Part shown: positions 34,501 to 46,814 of the stretch, piece by piece | How positions within the stretch are numbered: the first letter of the stretch is position 1 | Layout of the letters: the number at the start of each line of letters is the position of its first letter | NCBI GenBank assembly: GCA_023515745.1 | Contig: JALECJ010000258.1 | Coordinates: 996,501-1,060,500, forward strand | Length of the DNA: 64,000 nucleotides | Source: Amoeboaphelidium protococcarum | Lineage: Eukaryota; Aphelidiomycota; Aphelidea | Direction: 5' to 3' | Made by a program: the position numbers and the translations under genes | The notes under the pieces: generated by a model | Told to the model about the DNA's origin: nothing | Seen by the model: the letters and a program-made list of their open reading frames with translations, nothing else | Databases searched by the model: none

Positions 34501-36833
34501 ATCAATATCATCACTCTGTTGTATCAAGGTCTGGTTCTTTAAATTAATCTCTTAGTAGCAGTTCAACGTCTAAGGATCACTCTTCTAAACTGATTCGTGG
34601 TGGCGCGTAGATGAAGCATGTCAAATCAGGTTTGGCATCCGAGTCGTTAAAGCAAAATCACAGTCATTCCACTTCCAAGACGACTTCTATTGGTAAAAAC
34701 GATTCATTTTTAACTAAAGATTCAGACTCTGATTACAATGTCGAGTCTGAAAGTCTGAGCTTGGAAGCTACAGTTGGTGCTGTATCGAAGCAGATGTCCG
34801 ATAAAGATGAACTTGCCCTGGACTTTGCTGCAGTGACTATGAAAGATGGTGAAATGAAAACTCCTCTGTGCTGGCTGCTTGCCTATGAGCTAGGACTTCG
34901 AAGTGTCAGCCAGTCATTCATGAAGAACAAGAAAAGTTGGAAAGAGTATGTGGATCATGTTCAGTAATCCGTTTTGTAGAAGTGGAAGAAGTTGGCAGTG
35001 GATCAATCCTCCAATAGCAAGCCTAATGCGGAGAGGTACTTTTACATACTGGATTTGGAAAGTCATATTGCTTTCATGTCTCCTCAAATCGGATTGTACA
35101 AAGCATTTAGTGTAAAAATCATCGCGTCTGACAATGCGGATGTTAGTTCTAGCAGTCCGCCAGGCAATGAGTTAGCTGATAAGAGCAACTTGGTGGATAG
35201 AGCTAAGAATGGCTTGATCTAATTTAAATTATGTGCGAGCAAGGCGGCTGATATAGCATGCACAGTAGAATGTCCAGTCACTGCAACATTGAATGATGTT
35301 TTGCTGAAGTTGTTCTCACCCACTCAAGATTAGTAGAAAGTTTCTGATAAATCAAAATTCTCCACTACTTCTTCCAAGTCCTCTGCGATCAGTACTGCCA
35401 CACAATCTTCCCTGGCATCTCAGGTAAGTACCATACAGTCTATTGCCGGTCTATAACACGCTGACTCTGCCGAGTTATCGAAGATTCGAGTAGTGGATAA
35501 GAACTCGAAGTTTACATCTTTCCAAGATTAGGTGCGCGATGGAATAGTTGATATATCGTAGTATAGCTTAAGCCATCGGACTGAAAAGTCTGGTAAGCCA
35601 CTCTTTATGAAGTTGAATGGCCATAACAGCTGTGCTGTAAGTGAGATTTAGCTCTTGATGAAAACCGATGCCAAGAATCAAAAGACTCTGCCGTCATTAT
35701 TTTTGCTCCCTATTCAAGATGTTATAATCCCTGCGAAAGAGTTTCATGCGTAGAAGAAGCGTGATGTATTTGAAATTTTGACTTTTCTGATGTCTACCTA
35801 TGACTCTGGAGATAATCAGGCATCGTTGAAGACACTGAAACTGCTACATAATTTGCGTACTACATGGTTTCCTAGAATTATTTGCGCACTGTAGTAATTT
35901 TTGCCTCAAAGAACTAACTAATTTACTGTAGATGTTAATCATCCCGTCACTTTGGTGTGTGCTTAATCATGTGCTGCTTTTCCGTGGGAGTCGTACTTCG
36001 ATGCTCCCTCTTTAGTTAGATAAAGATAAAGTTACTAAAAGAAGAATTTAATTAGTTACGACCAAGGTGCTAGAGGGGAACAAGTAGTTTAGAGTAATGC
36101 ACAAATGTATTGTTTCCTTGATGGTGACTTTAGCGATGCAGCTAATGCTTATGTGGCTAAACGTGTTTCTAGTGAAGTTGGTGCTGTCGTTGGTGAATTG
36201 ACTGGTGTTGATGATTCTAAATTGTAATTGATTTCTGGGCATCTTGCGTTAAACTCTGTGCACAGATCGAGCTTTGTCAAGGCTGCGAAGAAGATTCCGT
36301 ATTACCAACAAAAGTATCCACAGATCAAATTTGTGTCATCTAATCTAAATCGCGTGTCCTTTGCTTTGAATCAACAAGTATAATATCATGTGTTGGTGGT
36401 GATGTATTCAGATCTTATCGGGTTCAGTAGTCTGCTGTCTGAGATCATGTCGTTGAATATCTACTCCACGGTAGTTTTCGTTCCGCCTCAGACTTGCAAA
36501 AAGTTGATATAGAAGTTGCATGACATTGTTGATTCTGTTAATACTCCAGCAGAAGTTCATAGTAAGGACAATTCAAGCACTCTTTTCAAGAAGCTGAATT
36601 CCAGCAGTAAGAAGGCCGACACTAGCAAGAAGATGATGCTGGCCAGGAATGCTGCATAGGACATTGAGCACACCATTCTTGACACATTGTAATAATTCTA
36701 GTTTGATCCACTGTAGTTTTAAATTTAGATTAGGAAGATTTGTAAAGAGATGGAGACATAGACAGAGTTGCCTGTCGTTGTATATGAGAGTAAATGCAGC
36801 AGACATCCTTTTGAAGTAAATGCACAAGTTTGA
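31584..36833 (+). CDS. Giant TPR protein with WDxDF motifs and separase/CHAT-like C-terminus
   Basis: One uninterrupted frame of 1749 aa (about 80 TAR codons read as Gln), ending TGA TGA. The N-terminus holds three acidic motifs, ENWDSDF (residue 5), EDWDDEF (about 42) and DDWDSEF (about 115), the type of short E-x-W-D-x-(D/E)-F repeat I associate with fungal Byr4/Bfa1, the GAP scaffold of Spg1/Tem1. Residues about 450-760 are TPR-like helices (AIYAFDAALENL, KAIKFYYAAIDLC, AIRLLKACF). A disordered Ser-rich linker follows. The end (about 1440-1690) has CAAFPWESYFD, like the lPWE segment of separase/CHAT domains, and a SGHLALN histidine, but no cysteine at the expected place (VLVVMYSD), so peptidase activity is unlikely. 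Family assignment is tentative; the gene itself is secure. Confidence 0.8.
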
Positions 36834-37226
36834 TGAGCTTTACGTTACCCGACGGTATGTTGGCTGTTATGCCCACTGTTTAGGCGTCTCAGTGCATAAA
36901 TTATGTGATGAATGTTGAATAAATTGTCTTTGTCTACTGTACGCGGGATATAAAATTTAGCCATACAGTGTCGAATATTATGCACCGGTCAAAGTGTTTA
37001 TGTCTTTCGTACATATTACCAGAGTACAAATCTAAAAGTGCAGACATCTGAATCAGAACTTCAAAGTCATACATTGCATATATTTTAACTGGAAAGTCAC
37101 GCATTCAAAGAAAAGGCATCGCCTTCTTAGCCTTAGAGTAGTCATCAATATGTAAGATAATAGAATCTTTAGTATTGCCTGCCTTCATGCCTCGATATGA
37201 CGAATGTTACAGAAGTTGATCCTTTT
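36834..37226. other. Convergent gap between TPR gene and Crinkler-type gene
   Basis: A 393-bp gap between two stop codons. Most of it is covered on the minus strand by a broken open frame (36889-37188, separate entry) that may be decayed coding sequence. Nothing recognised on plus. Confidence 0.4.
36889..37188 (-). pseudogene. Possible decayed coding segment after the Crinkler-type gene
   Basis: On the minus strand ATG 37188 opens 27 codons ending at TGA, followed immediately in the same frame by ATG 37104 and 71 more codons to TGA 36889. The composition looks protein-like (DSIILHIDDYSKAKKAM, then MRDFPVKIYAMYDFEVLIQ and LLDLYSGNMYERHKHFD). The frame differs from the Crinkler-type gene that ends 38 nt upstream. 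It may be a frameshifted remnant of a longer C-terminus, a separate small gene, or chance, since only TGA stops translation. Confidence 0.3.
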
Positions 37227-39521
37227 TCAGGCAATTTTCTCTCTTCTAGTCATAGTCTTCCATGCTTCGTTTGATATAAAATCTTTATTAGCGTACCATT
37301 TCTCAACTTCACAGCCAACACTCTACCGCCGAATAATGCTATAGAAGTCATGTAATTTGCATTTCAAATCATCAAGATTCAGCAGTAAAACTCTATCGTT
37401 CCTACCGTAAGCCTTTGCAGCTTAATTGTGTTCTTTAACAGCATACTAAGCTTCCCTCGAAAAGCCTAAAGCATTAAACACAACCTTGTATAGTAGACTA
37501 TAGGCAAGTGCTTACTCCAATTCAGTCTAATCTTGTTCAATATATGATTATGCTCTACTAAGATCCAATTAATGAAGCCCTTTAAAGAATTCAGCCTATG
37601 AGCAGACATTATCGCCCACCTTGGAATGAACTAATACGACGCTATCGACTTCATTGACAGTGGCACGCATGACTAGATCTGGACCAGCAGGCGTACATGG
37701 TAGAAGGATATGCTATAAAGTACCTTTAAGAACTCTAATCACAACTTCAGCATCATGTGCCTTGCCACTACCAAGTTAAAGTTCCTCAAAAGTACCGGCA
37801 GACCGCGCGAGTGCCTTAATCATCAACGTTTCTTCTGCATCATCATCAAAGTAAGGATTTAAGTTGAAAGATATCTGCCCTGACAAGAATAACCAAGCCA
37901 TAGCCCGCTAAATTGAAAGTCTCATGGACTGATGATCTGATAACTACAAATGAGCACTCTAATCGTGAAGCAAAGTTAAACATTTCATCACCGCTTCACA
38001 TTAATTAACGTCGTAACCAGCAGAGAGACGGATGGCTTCTGCATAGAAATGATCGACTATTCTAACTCGGTTTCCAGACTCCAATTGCGCGACACCTACA
38101 GATATAACACGCGATAACTCCATCTCATCGCTCAAGACCAAAGTTCCGCCACAAACCATCAAAGCAGTAAAAAGGCGATACACCAACTCTCGCAATGTCC
38201 ACACATCCCCAGCACGATTCCTCATACAAAGTTGACGGACTTTCTTCAAGCAATGCTATCCAATTGTCGCCCTAGTATGTACAAGACTGTCGTTCAGCCA
38301 TTACTTTATATCTAAACCAGGCCTTATGCGAGGGAATGAAGTACACAGGTTGTTTAGGAATTCATACACAAAATAAGGGCGCTGTAAATCTTCCAGATGC
38401 TCTAACGAACTTAAAATGCTGCCACTAATATCAAACATGCTACTAATAGCTATCAACACTTCATCCTTTGTAAACTAATGTAGATCCGTAAACTTGACAA
38501 TCATATCTCTACAGATAGGCGACGGCTATTATTAATCTCCATACATCTACCAAGTGCTCATCAATGTAGAACACGTAACGAAAGCAAAAGGTGTTAGAGG
38601 ACTTTATAAATACTCCGCCATAACCATTCGCACCTGGTAGAATAAATCTGTACAAAATTCGCCATTCATCTGCCCATTACGTTATGCACTCTTCCACTTC
38701 TGCAGTAAATCTTTGTCAGACTCTACACCACCATTAGCTAGGCAGTACCCTTGACATTTTCCAAATAGATTATGCACCTCATCAAAAAGAAACACAAATT
38801 ACCGCCCAAATTTAACGTTCATAACCTCATGCTGAAATTACTAAAAATTAGAAAGCACAGCCTCTTAATGTTCAGAAAAGAACCATACACACCAGTCAAT
38901 TAATGCACGATTCCCAGTCAGAAGAAGCAGAGCGAAGGTGAAGCGGCTTTAAGCATTATCAGGATCTACTAGCTCACAAGCTACACAAAATTCAAACAGC
39001 TGCACCAAAGACCACATGTAGAGATGAACAAGATGGAGACACTATTGAGAAAATTCAGTCCCATCGTCAAGAGATGGATCTTTAGGCATCTATTAGCGCA
39101 ATTTACGTTAAGCAGCAATCAATACGCCCGTGAAATCATTACATATCCCAGATGATGTAAAGAGTACACGTACAGGCAAAACTATAAACTTGTCAGTCAA
39201 TTTCAAAGCTGTTTTAGTCTTGCCACATCCGTACGATTGAACTATGCCAACTATCTTCCTAGATTACGCGTCCGAATGGAAGCATTGCTATTAAATGATC
39301 TCAGCAAGCCTTTCATGAGCAGAACCAAACCACTAATTATATGCAATAAATGCCACAGAATTGGAGCAATCAAGTCGAGGAATGGAACTCTTTAAAATGG
39401 TGCGCAAATGCGGTGGAAGCTTTAGACGTTACTACTGCAAATCATTAGCTTTAGTGAATGTATCAATCGCGGCTCTTATCTAGGATGCTGCAGTAGAAGA
39501 ATCATAATTCAATGTAAGCAT
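37227..39521 (-). CDS. Crinkler-type P-loop NTPase with PD-(D/E)xK-like nuclease end
   Basis: One exon, 764 aa. A P-loop VGIVQSYGCGKTKTALK (residues about 91-107) and a Walker B QFVFLFDEVHNLF (about 241-253) are followed by VTCSTLMSTW and RPYFVYEFLNNL, the order seen in the STAND-like NTPase of Crinkler (CRN/RHS-type) proteins. Near residues 610-635, AGPDLVM...SVVLVHSKVG has the spacing of a PD-(D/E)xK nuclease core with an atypical HSK. Known Crinkler-RHS proteins couple these two domains; they are secreted or nuclear effectors in oomycetes and chytrids and also occur in free-living eukaryotes, where they may act in genome conflict. No signal peptide or LxLFLAK leader is seen. Identification rests on motifs recognised by eye. 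Confidence 0.6.
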
Positions 39522-40045
39522 ACAGAATTTGATATATGTTATTAATGTGTATAAATAATAAATGCAATGAAAGCTGAGAAAATTAAAATATTTTGTTAAA
39601 ATTAGGCAAGAGTATACCCCTACTACCTCAATCAATAACAGAGGCTTATATCATTGCATGTCAAGTTGATCTCTTTAATAAATGGCATTTTATCGACAGA
39701 TTCATGAACCAAGTGACATCTTACTTACTGTACTCTGCTGTATAGAGACTGCTGTAAAACTAAAAAGACAGTGAAACAAACGCCCCAACTGTGAAACGAG
39801 TCGCGTAGTGGCGGCACAATGCGCCTCTGCCCTTTGCTTATTCTTTCTCGCCCTGGTGTTCAAACGAACGCGCGCGCGACGAGAAAGCTTTCAGGCGAAC
39901 GAACAATTTGTGCTGCACGGAACACAGCAGAACGACTGACTGACTGACCTGCTTGCTGCTTATATAACGTCCAGTCCACTACCTCTCAGTATTTCTAGTG
40001 CGATTTTTTAGAAAATAATAGTGCAGTTTCTAAATCTAAATAAAG
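39522..40045. promoter_or_regulatory. Divergent promoter, Crinkler-type gene / NTO1-like gene
   Basis: A 524-bp gap. AGTGAAAC at 39770-39777 is followed by AAACGCCCC and a second GTGAAAC (39791-39797). Further on lie ACGAACGCGCGCGCGACGAG and CGAACGAACAA (about 39870-39905). This GC-rich island in AT-rich DNA is a plausible promoter cluster. No gene seen. Confidence 0.45.
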
Positions 40046-42622
40046 ATGAAGAGGAGAAGGAAGCGCTTGGTCAGTGATGGCTCTTTGGATGCAGTTGAGA
40101 GTGAGAACGACGATGACTCTGAATCGTATACGACCGATGATGATGATAACAGTTATGAAAGTGGTGACCATGAAAATGACACTGAAAGTCAATCTAGTAT
40201 TGAATAGTAGTAAAAGTAATAATAATTACCAGCTTAAAGAGGGAGGCCGTCTGCTGGACTGCATGTACTCACATCAAGGTCATCTGCAATGATTAACTCT
40301 CCATTCAAATTCAATGGTGGTAATAACCATACACAAAGTTCCATACCCACAACAAGAGGAAGTAGAGGAAGGGGAAGAGGACGTGGACGAGGACGGGGCA
40401 GAGGTAGAGGAAGGCCTCCTTTGAATCGGAATCTTGATAGTACTGGAAGTTTAAAAAGGAGAAAGAGTACTACTAACTTCAAAGCTATATCTTCAACTAA
40501 TCTTCCAGATTCTGTTTAAATGGTGATCAATGATGATGATTTTAGTCCTGTCAGTGGGAGTCCCGTGTAAGCAAAGCCCAGAGAAGAGTTGAGTTATAAA
40601 GATGTATTTCCTCAGTTGGATGTTGAATAGGAATTGTCTGTTACTATCCTCAAGGATGATACGGCTGCTGATGGAAGTGGACATATTAGAGATGGTGGAG
40701 TTCTTCACCCTAAAGATGATCTATCGCAATTGCCCAAGACTTCCTTTAAATTGATTTAATAGTAGTAGTATTAGCGCTAGGTAAAATAATCACCTTCTGG
40801 AAAGAGAGATTCTAGGTAGTAGAAACCATCACCTCGCAAGTTCATTAGCATACAACGGTCATAGTAATAGTATTTGAGGTACGTCGAGCCAACAGAGAAT
40901 GATTTAATGTGCACAGTAGAATATGATATGGATGAGCAGGATAAATGTTGGCTTGATTTAATTAACACTCAGAGATTGTCAGAGTTCTCTTCACAGTCAA
41001 GTATTAGTAAATAATCCAAGGTTTCGGATGGTAGTAATTCAATAATTATCAGTGAGGATGTGTTTGAATTGATCATAGATTGCATTGAGAAGGAGTGGTT
41101 CATGTTGACTAAGGATACACATCGGCATCATCAGGTTGATCCATTTGCTCCAGAGAATGAGATATGCAGCATCTGTTTGGATGGAGAGGCTGATAACACG
41201 AATGCCATTATATTCTGTGATGGATGTAACGTGGCTGTGCATCAGGATTGTTATGGGGTCCCATTTATACCAGAAGGCTAGTGGCTGTGCAGAAAGTGTA
41301 TGCTCATGCCGGATGATAACGTTACGTGCGCTCTATGTCCTCATACAGATGGAGCATTTAAATAAACTACTAATAATCGCTGGGCTCATCTTCTGTGTGC
41401 GTTGTGGATTCCTGAAGTCAAGATTGTTAATCCAGTCTATGCAGAGCCTATTGATGGCATTGAGTCTATTCCCAAGTCGAGGTGGAAGTTGTCTTGCTAT
41501 CTCTGTAAAGACAGAATTGATGACATGCCTGATTGTCACGTATAAGGTGCATGTATTCAGTGTCATAAGTCTTCATGCTTTAAAGCGTTCCATGTTACTT
41601 GTGCTCGCAAAGCAGGACTATATATGAAGATGAAGCAATATTAGCATAATGGGATTGACTATTCTATCAATAAGGCATTTTGCCACTAACACACACCTCC
41701 CGGTCATGGTGAATTGCCCGATTTAGATATTATTGACTTTAATTGTGGGCGGACATTGTCGAATGATCTTAGTCGTAATGGCAGTAAATAGTAGTAGCAC
41801 TAATATGATGATATCATAGCACCATAGCTCATAGTTGATAGACTGTCTGAGAGATTAGAGTTTGACGGTATGGTGATTAGAGGCAAGCTAAAGTTTCTGC
41901 ACTAGGTTTGCAAGTATTGGTTCCTGAAGAGATAGTCCAAGCGGGGAGCACCTCTGATCAAACGTCTCCATTTAGAGCCATGGTCTTCATTTCCGAGTCA
42001 GATGAAGGCTAATGAAGAGCAAAATATGGCTCGATTTGCAGTTTTGTCTTCTATGCGCACTGATCTGGAATCTCTTCGACTGTAGGCGGAAATGACCAAG
42101 AAGAGAGAGAAGTTGAAGTTGAGATACTTACGTGATCTTTAGTAGCTGGTACTGATGCAACTTAATCCGGTGAATGAGTGCATTAGAATGTATCTGTAGT
42201 AAATCTCGGCTCTGGATAAACACAAGTTCTTCCACGTACCTGTTGATAGGCAGATTGTACCTGATTACTATGAGATTGTGAAGCGGCCAATGTGTTTCTA
42301 GACCATCGAATAAAAGGTGAATGACATGGAATATTTGACGTTGGATGATTTCACGGAAGATTTGAATCTGATAGTGTCCAACTGTTTCCTGTACAACAAG
42401 CCAGAGACTGTATTCTGTAAATATGCTCGTAAAATTCAAGATGCTCTTCCTACTATTATATAAGAAATGTCTCAGGCTATCGAATCTGTATAATAATACT
42501 CCTCCGCCGATAATGAACAACCTCTACCTCTTGGTGAAGATGGAGCTCATAGTCTTTACTATCATTTGTTGTTGCAGTAGATTTCAGACGATCAGTCTTC
42601 TCCACATTAATAGCATGATTGA
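40046..42622 (+). CDS. NTO1: NTO1/BRPF-like PHD-zinc knuckle-PHD and bromodomain protein
   Basis: One exon, 858 aa, TGA at 42620. An acidic N-terminus is followed by an RG-rich stretch ([18 protein letters not shown], residues about 105-130), like an extended AT-hook/RGG region. At about 370, [20 protein letters not shown]...[13 protein letters not shown] is PHD1. [12 protein letters not shown] and [13 protein letters not shown] form the zinc knuckle, and [13 protein letters not shown]...[13 protein letters not shown] is the extended PHD2. Residues about 725-800 form a bromodomain ([32 protein letters not shown]). This order defines BRPF/NTO1 scaffolds, which target MYST-family histone H3 acetyltransferase complexes (NuA3, MOZ/MORF) to chromatin. 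Glutamine runs are largely TAR. Lack of a PWWP domain fits yeast NTO1 rather than animal BRPF. Confidence 0.92.
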
Positions 42623-42829
42623 AGTTTGTTTGATGAACACTAACAGTGAATACTAACTAACACATAGATCATACATTTATTATTTCTATTCTTTTAACCT
42701 CACAACATTACTTTTTGTTAAGTGTAATGACAGAGTCTAAAGCATATGAATTTGCACTTAGCAAGTAGTGATGGTGAGCAATAAACCATCAAAAGTAAAC
42801 TAGCGCGCAAAACATCATCGCCACCACCA

Positions 42830-44662
42830 TCACGTGTGGATACTCTAATCAAGCCATTTAATGCTAATTATTCGTTGTGTGATGAGGGCAAGGATGCAGC
42901 AGAGACAGAGCAAGACATTAATACCGTTGGCGATATCAAATGGAATCATACTGGCTACAGTGGGCAATACTATACGACCTACACTACCAGCCGTAGTTAG
43001 CGAGCCCATCCAAGTGCCAATCTTGCTATCACTTCTAAAGCCAGGCCAGCGAGAGTCCACAGCATTCAAAGCTTCTGAAAAGGCCACGATGACCACGGTC
43101 TAACACAGCGGAGATCCTACACTCCAAATCAGAACCATTCCTGCAGCATATGGCGCCATCATGAAGCGATGAATATAATCAGACACCAGGATAGATCCAA
43201 CAAGAAGAGTCACGATACCGAACAAGTTCATAAGAGTGTGTGTTTGCATAATAGCTGCTTTGCATAGACTCTTTTCCGGAGCAGTACGGCGAGCCAATAC
43301 TCGATTCAATCGCTTCTACACAATCGGTATCAATATAAACACCACCAGTCCAACCATTCCTAAACTGGCAAAGAAGGCACTGCTCATCGTGATCAGTCGA
43401 CTCTGGTCCTTAATCTTGCTCACTCGTTCAAACTCTGTGGGCTAAATAGTCTCTGCCACACCTATAATTCCACGCAGTGCAAAGTTGAGGAAGAAATAAA
43501 CAGCCACGCTCAACTTTACAAACTGCATCATTCGCTCCTTTTGTTAATCTTTTGTACTCTAAAAAGATGGCTCTTTTCCGGATTATGGTAGCGCTGATGG
43601 CAATTAAGGTGGTTGTAATGCGGCCTATTATGGAGACGATAACGACTACATGTTCTCCTTGGATGGCATCAGTCGGATAGAGTCGCCAGAGTAACGCTGA
43701 TAACGCGAGTATTGACTGACTCTAGAATGTGCACCATCTTCATCTAGAGTCTCAACATCAGACAATTCATCCCTAAACGCCATAATTTGCTATTGTTAAT
43801 CCAACAGAGGTGTAGACTCTCTAGGTGATGACTTCAGTTAACTCTATTTCTATTTCACATATCCCTTCTTCGGAGGCATATCCAATTCACCGGTACGTGT
43901 GGTTTAAGTAGTATTATCATCAACTTTGGAATCACTCTAATTAGGTGTATCATATCGCGGCATACCATAATTGACTATCACCACAAGAAGAGCATTTAAG
44001 ACAAACATTAGATACCCTGGCATTGCACAATTTAACTGCACCTACGAAAAGCTTTACTAAGTAACAAAATCTTAACCACTATAGCTATCATTGCCTGGTA
44101 ACTAATTATTAAAACTTTCATCATTCTATCCGGGATTAGCAGTATCTGACGATGATTATGAACTGAAGAGACTCCATAAGATGGGGATTAGAGGAGTCAG
44201 AGAAAATCCAATATACTAAACAAGACCACTCCAAGTGATGTACTGCGTCCTCTACTACCCATCAGATGATACTTTAATCAGGTAAGATCTAACCACAGCT
44301 AGAGTACCAGAAAAGAATCCAATACCAAATCTAAGCGCACAAAGCAGCACGATAGCAGCAGCTGATGATTATTATGATTCAGCTGGCAACAAGAACAGCA
44401 AGCCATAGAACAGATTTAACAAGGCACCACCAGCTGAAGCATATTACAAAGTCCTACTTGTAGAATTCAGTCGATCTTGCAAATATCCTAGCGGAACAGC
44501 AGATAGGAGTCTACCAAGAGAGTACAAGGCAATAGCGATACCAATAGTTGTGGGGGATCCATGAAGATAATACACACAGGGAGTAAGCGAGGACAAAACG
44601 ATGCCACGGCTAGACTCTGCCAGAAATGAAGCCACCAACACCCAAATAATATCACTTTTCAT
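42830..44662 (-). CDS. Major facilitator superfamily transporter
   Basis: One exon, 610 aa. The first TM, IIWVLVASFLAESSRGIVL, is followed by GIAIALYSLGRLLSAVPLGYLQDRL, an MFS motif A-like loop between TM2 and TM3. Six N-terminal helices end near residue 245 (YLMFVLNALLVVIVNYG). A long polar Gln/Ser-rich cytoplasmic loop (about 250-370) separates them from six more helices starting VKLSVAVYFFLNFALRG. SYLIKVSSDGQQRTQYITW resembles MFSD8-like lysosomal carriers, but I cannot name a substrate. The enlarged central loop carries many TAR codons. The stop is 207 bp from the convergent NTO1-like gene. Confidence 0.85.
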
Positions 44663-44975
44663 TCAACTAGATCGTTAATATAAGGTGCACTGATTGTATT
44701 GTATTGTTTTGAAAGAAACTTCTAGTCAAAAGTAAAAATTTGTTATCGCGAGAATTGTTGATACACTTCGCCGAAAAGGGAAATATTTTTGATGACGCAA
44801 TTTTTAAATCGATCGCCTAAAGCTCTTGAATGACGATGTGTGGCGCGTAATTGACAGCGTTGTAGAAGGTAAAATATCAAATAGGTACAAATTAAATGGA
44901 CTTAACTAGATAAGAATGTACAATAAATTGAAAGTAGTTCTAAGTTATATTCATTTTTTAATGAGAACAAAAATA
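44663..44975. other. Upstream region of the MFS transporter
   Basis: A 313-bp AT-rich gap between the MFS start and the end of the RluA-family gene, both on minus. No motif or gene recognised. Confidence 0.4.
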
Positions 44976-46535
44976 TCATACTTTAGATGAAAAGTCAAAG
45001 TGACAAGCACGCAGTAGCTGCTTCCATAGATCATTCAATCCGGAGGTGACACTCAAATTCATTGGCGACTGATAACAACTGCCGCCAATACGTCTGGCTT
45101 ATTCTTCATTTTCAACACCTTTAGCACCGTGTCCAAGATGATTAAAATAGTTTTCAATGTTCAACTATCTCATATGCAGAAACATGGGCATCTGACCTTT
45201 GAGTCCACTGTATCGAGTGAAATCCAATAACTATCCCCAACCGATATCATGCAGCTTCCTATACGACTTGATCCCATACTTTGCATCTCCCAGTATTGGA
45301 CTATTCAATGTGGTGGCACAGTGAACACGTAACTAATGTTTCCGCCCCGTTAAAGGAGTAAGTCGCACCAGGCAACCTTTAGTTCCAATCTCGTGAATGA
45401 CTTCATACCTGGTCACGGCGCGCTTGAGACACCTCTGATATGCGCGATGTATTCTACTTGGATCCACAACTGTCACACCATACTGAGTGGGTACATCAAC
45501 AGTTGAATCAAAGTCATCATCAGATGAAATATCGATACCAGCCTCGGGTGGAATAAATAGATAGTTATCAATCACGCCTCTTGGTTTAGGTGGGACTCCA
45601 GTCAATATAGCCCAATACACTTTTTACATCTCCATACTGGTTGACATTGCTGGAGTCTATTCATTCAAAGCAGCATTATGGTCTTCATCATCAAAATCAA
45701 CATCAGGTTAATCGAGACGAGTAGAGGAATATTCGGGTGAGGGTTAAACCGAGTTACCAAAAGCATCTACAGACTCCTCAACAGTGTCATGAAATAGCGA
45801 AGGATCGCTAGACTCTCTGAATGCCTGATTAAGCATCCGTATAGAGTATTAATTACGTCCAAGTACAAGACATCCGCCTACCGGTTTATCGAGCCTATGC
45901 ACTGCTTATGGATCGTGCTAATACGCGTCACTATTTTCATGAGGATCAACGTGTCTCAATAGCCTGAACAATCGCTACAAATGCACTTTTTAATTTTTAG
46001 ATCCAGAATGTACAGAGAGCCCCGGAGATTTATTCAGCACTATAATATCTGCATCATGATACAGAATTGTACCTCTTAATTGCTCCATAGTAGAGTCTAG
46101 CTGAGTCTAATCTGCAGTCATTGGTGGAAGAGGCTACTGTAAAATTGTGTCCAGCGATGGCCGCGATATGCCTGGATTATCCTTTTGATTGATGCAAACA
46201 ATATCATTAGCTTTAAGTATAAAATTTGAGCTCAGATTGACAAATCTCCTTTATACAGGCGTTGTTGTAGAAGTATAGGCTTCTTCAGTACGCAATACCC
46301 AAATCTTCTTTTATCGCAGCAATTTCTCAACCAGACTTATGGGATAATCAAGGTGGAATTTCAAATATCGCTTCAGCAATTGCTCCCTTTCAAACTGGGA
46401 TACTTTCAGCTGCTTTGTAGAATATAATTAAGTTTTAGTATTGGACGCGTTGTATTTTGCGCTAATAGATGGTGCTGATATTGAGGACGTATCACCAGCA
46501 TTCGCAGACACTAGACGTTTTATCAATTTTTGCAT
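44976..46535 (-). CDS. RluA-family pseudouridine synthase
   Basis: One exon, 519 aa. An S4-like segment (SLVEKLLRQKKIWV...FILKANDIVCI, about 60-125) precedes the catalytic core with motif I ADIIVLNKSPGLSVHSG and the signature HRLDKPVGGCLVLGRN (about 213-228), whose Asp is the catalytic residue. Later, VRLTPLTGRKHQLRVHCA and SPILGDAKYG complete the fold. The enzyme isomerises uridine in RNA. The N-terminus (MQKLIKRLVSANAG) is basic and could target mitochondria, as for RPUSD4-like proteins or yeast Pus5/Pus9, but this is not certain. An acidic insertion (about 250-330) separates core motifs. HQL glutamine is TAG. Confidence 0.9.
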
Positions 46536-46814
46536 TTCTCTTACCGTCGGTACTTTGACGAGTTGGCTAAAGGAGAGAATATTAAAAAAAGCCTAAAAAT
46601 ACAAGTTCTGTAGTTTGCCTTTAGACTTAAAACGCGTTTTCACCTTTGCTCGTTAGAGTCCTCTTATAGGTAGAACTAGTAGTCAATAAGGGTGACTATT
46701 AAAAAACTTCAAGACTATAGTGAAAACTAAATAAATAATTTGATCTCAACTCTTATAGCGAGTAAATAAATGCAAATATAGTGCCGAGAAATCATCAAAA
46801 TTATTGAGCACAGT

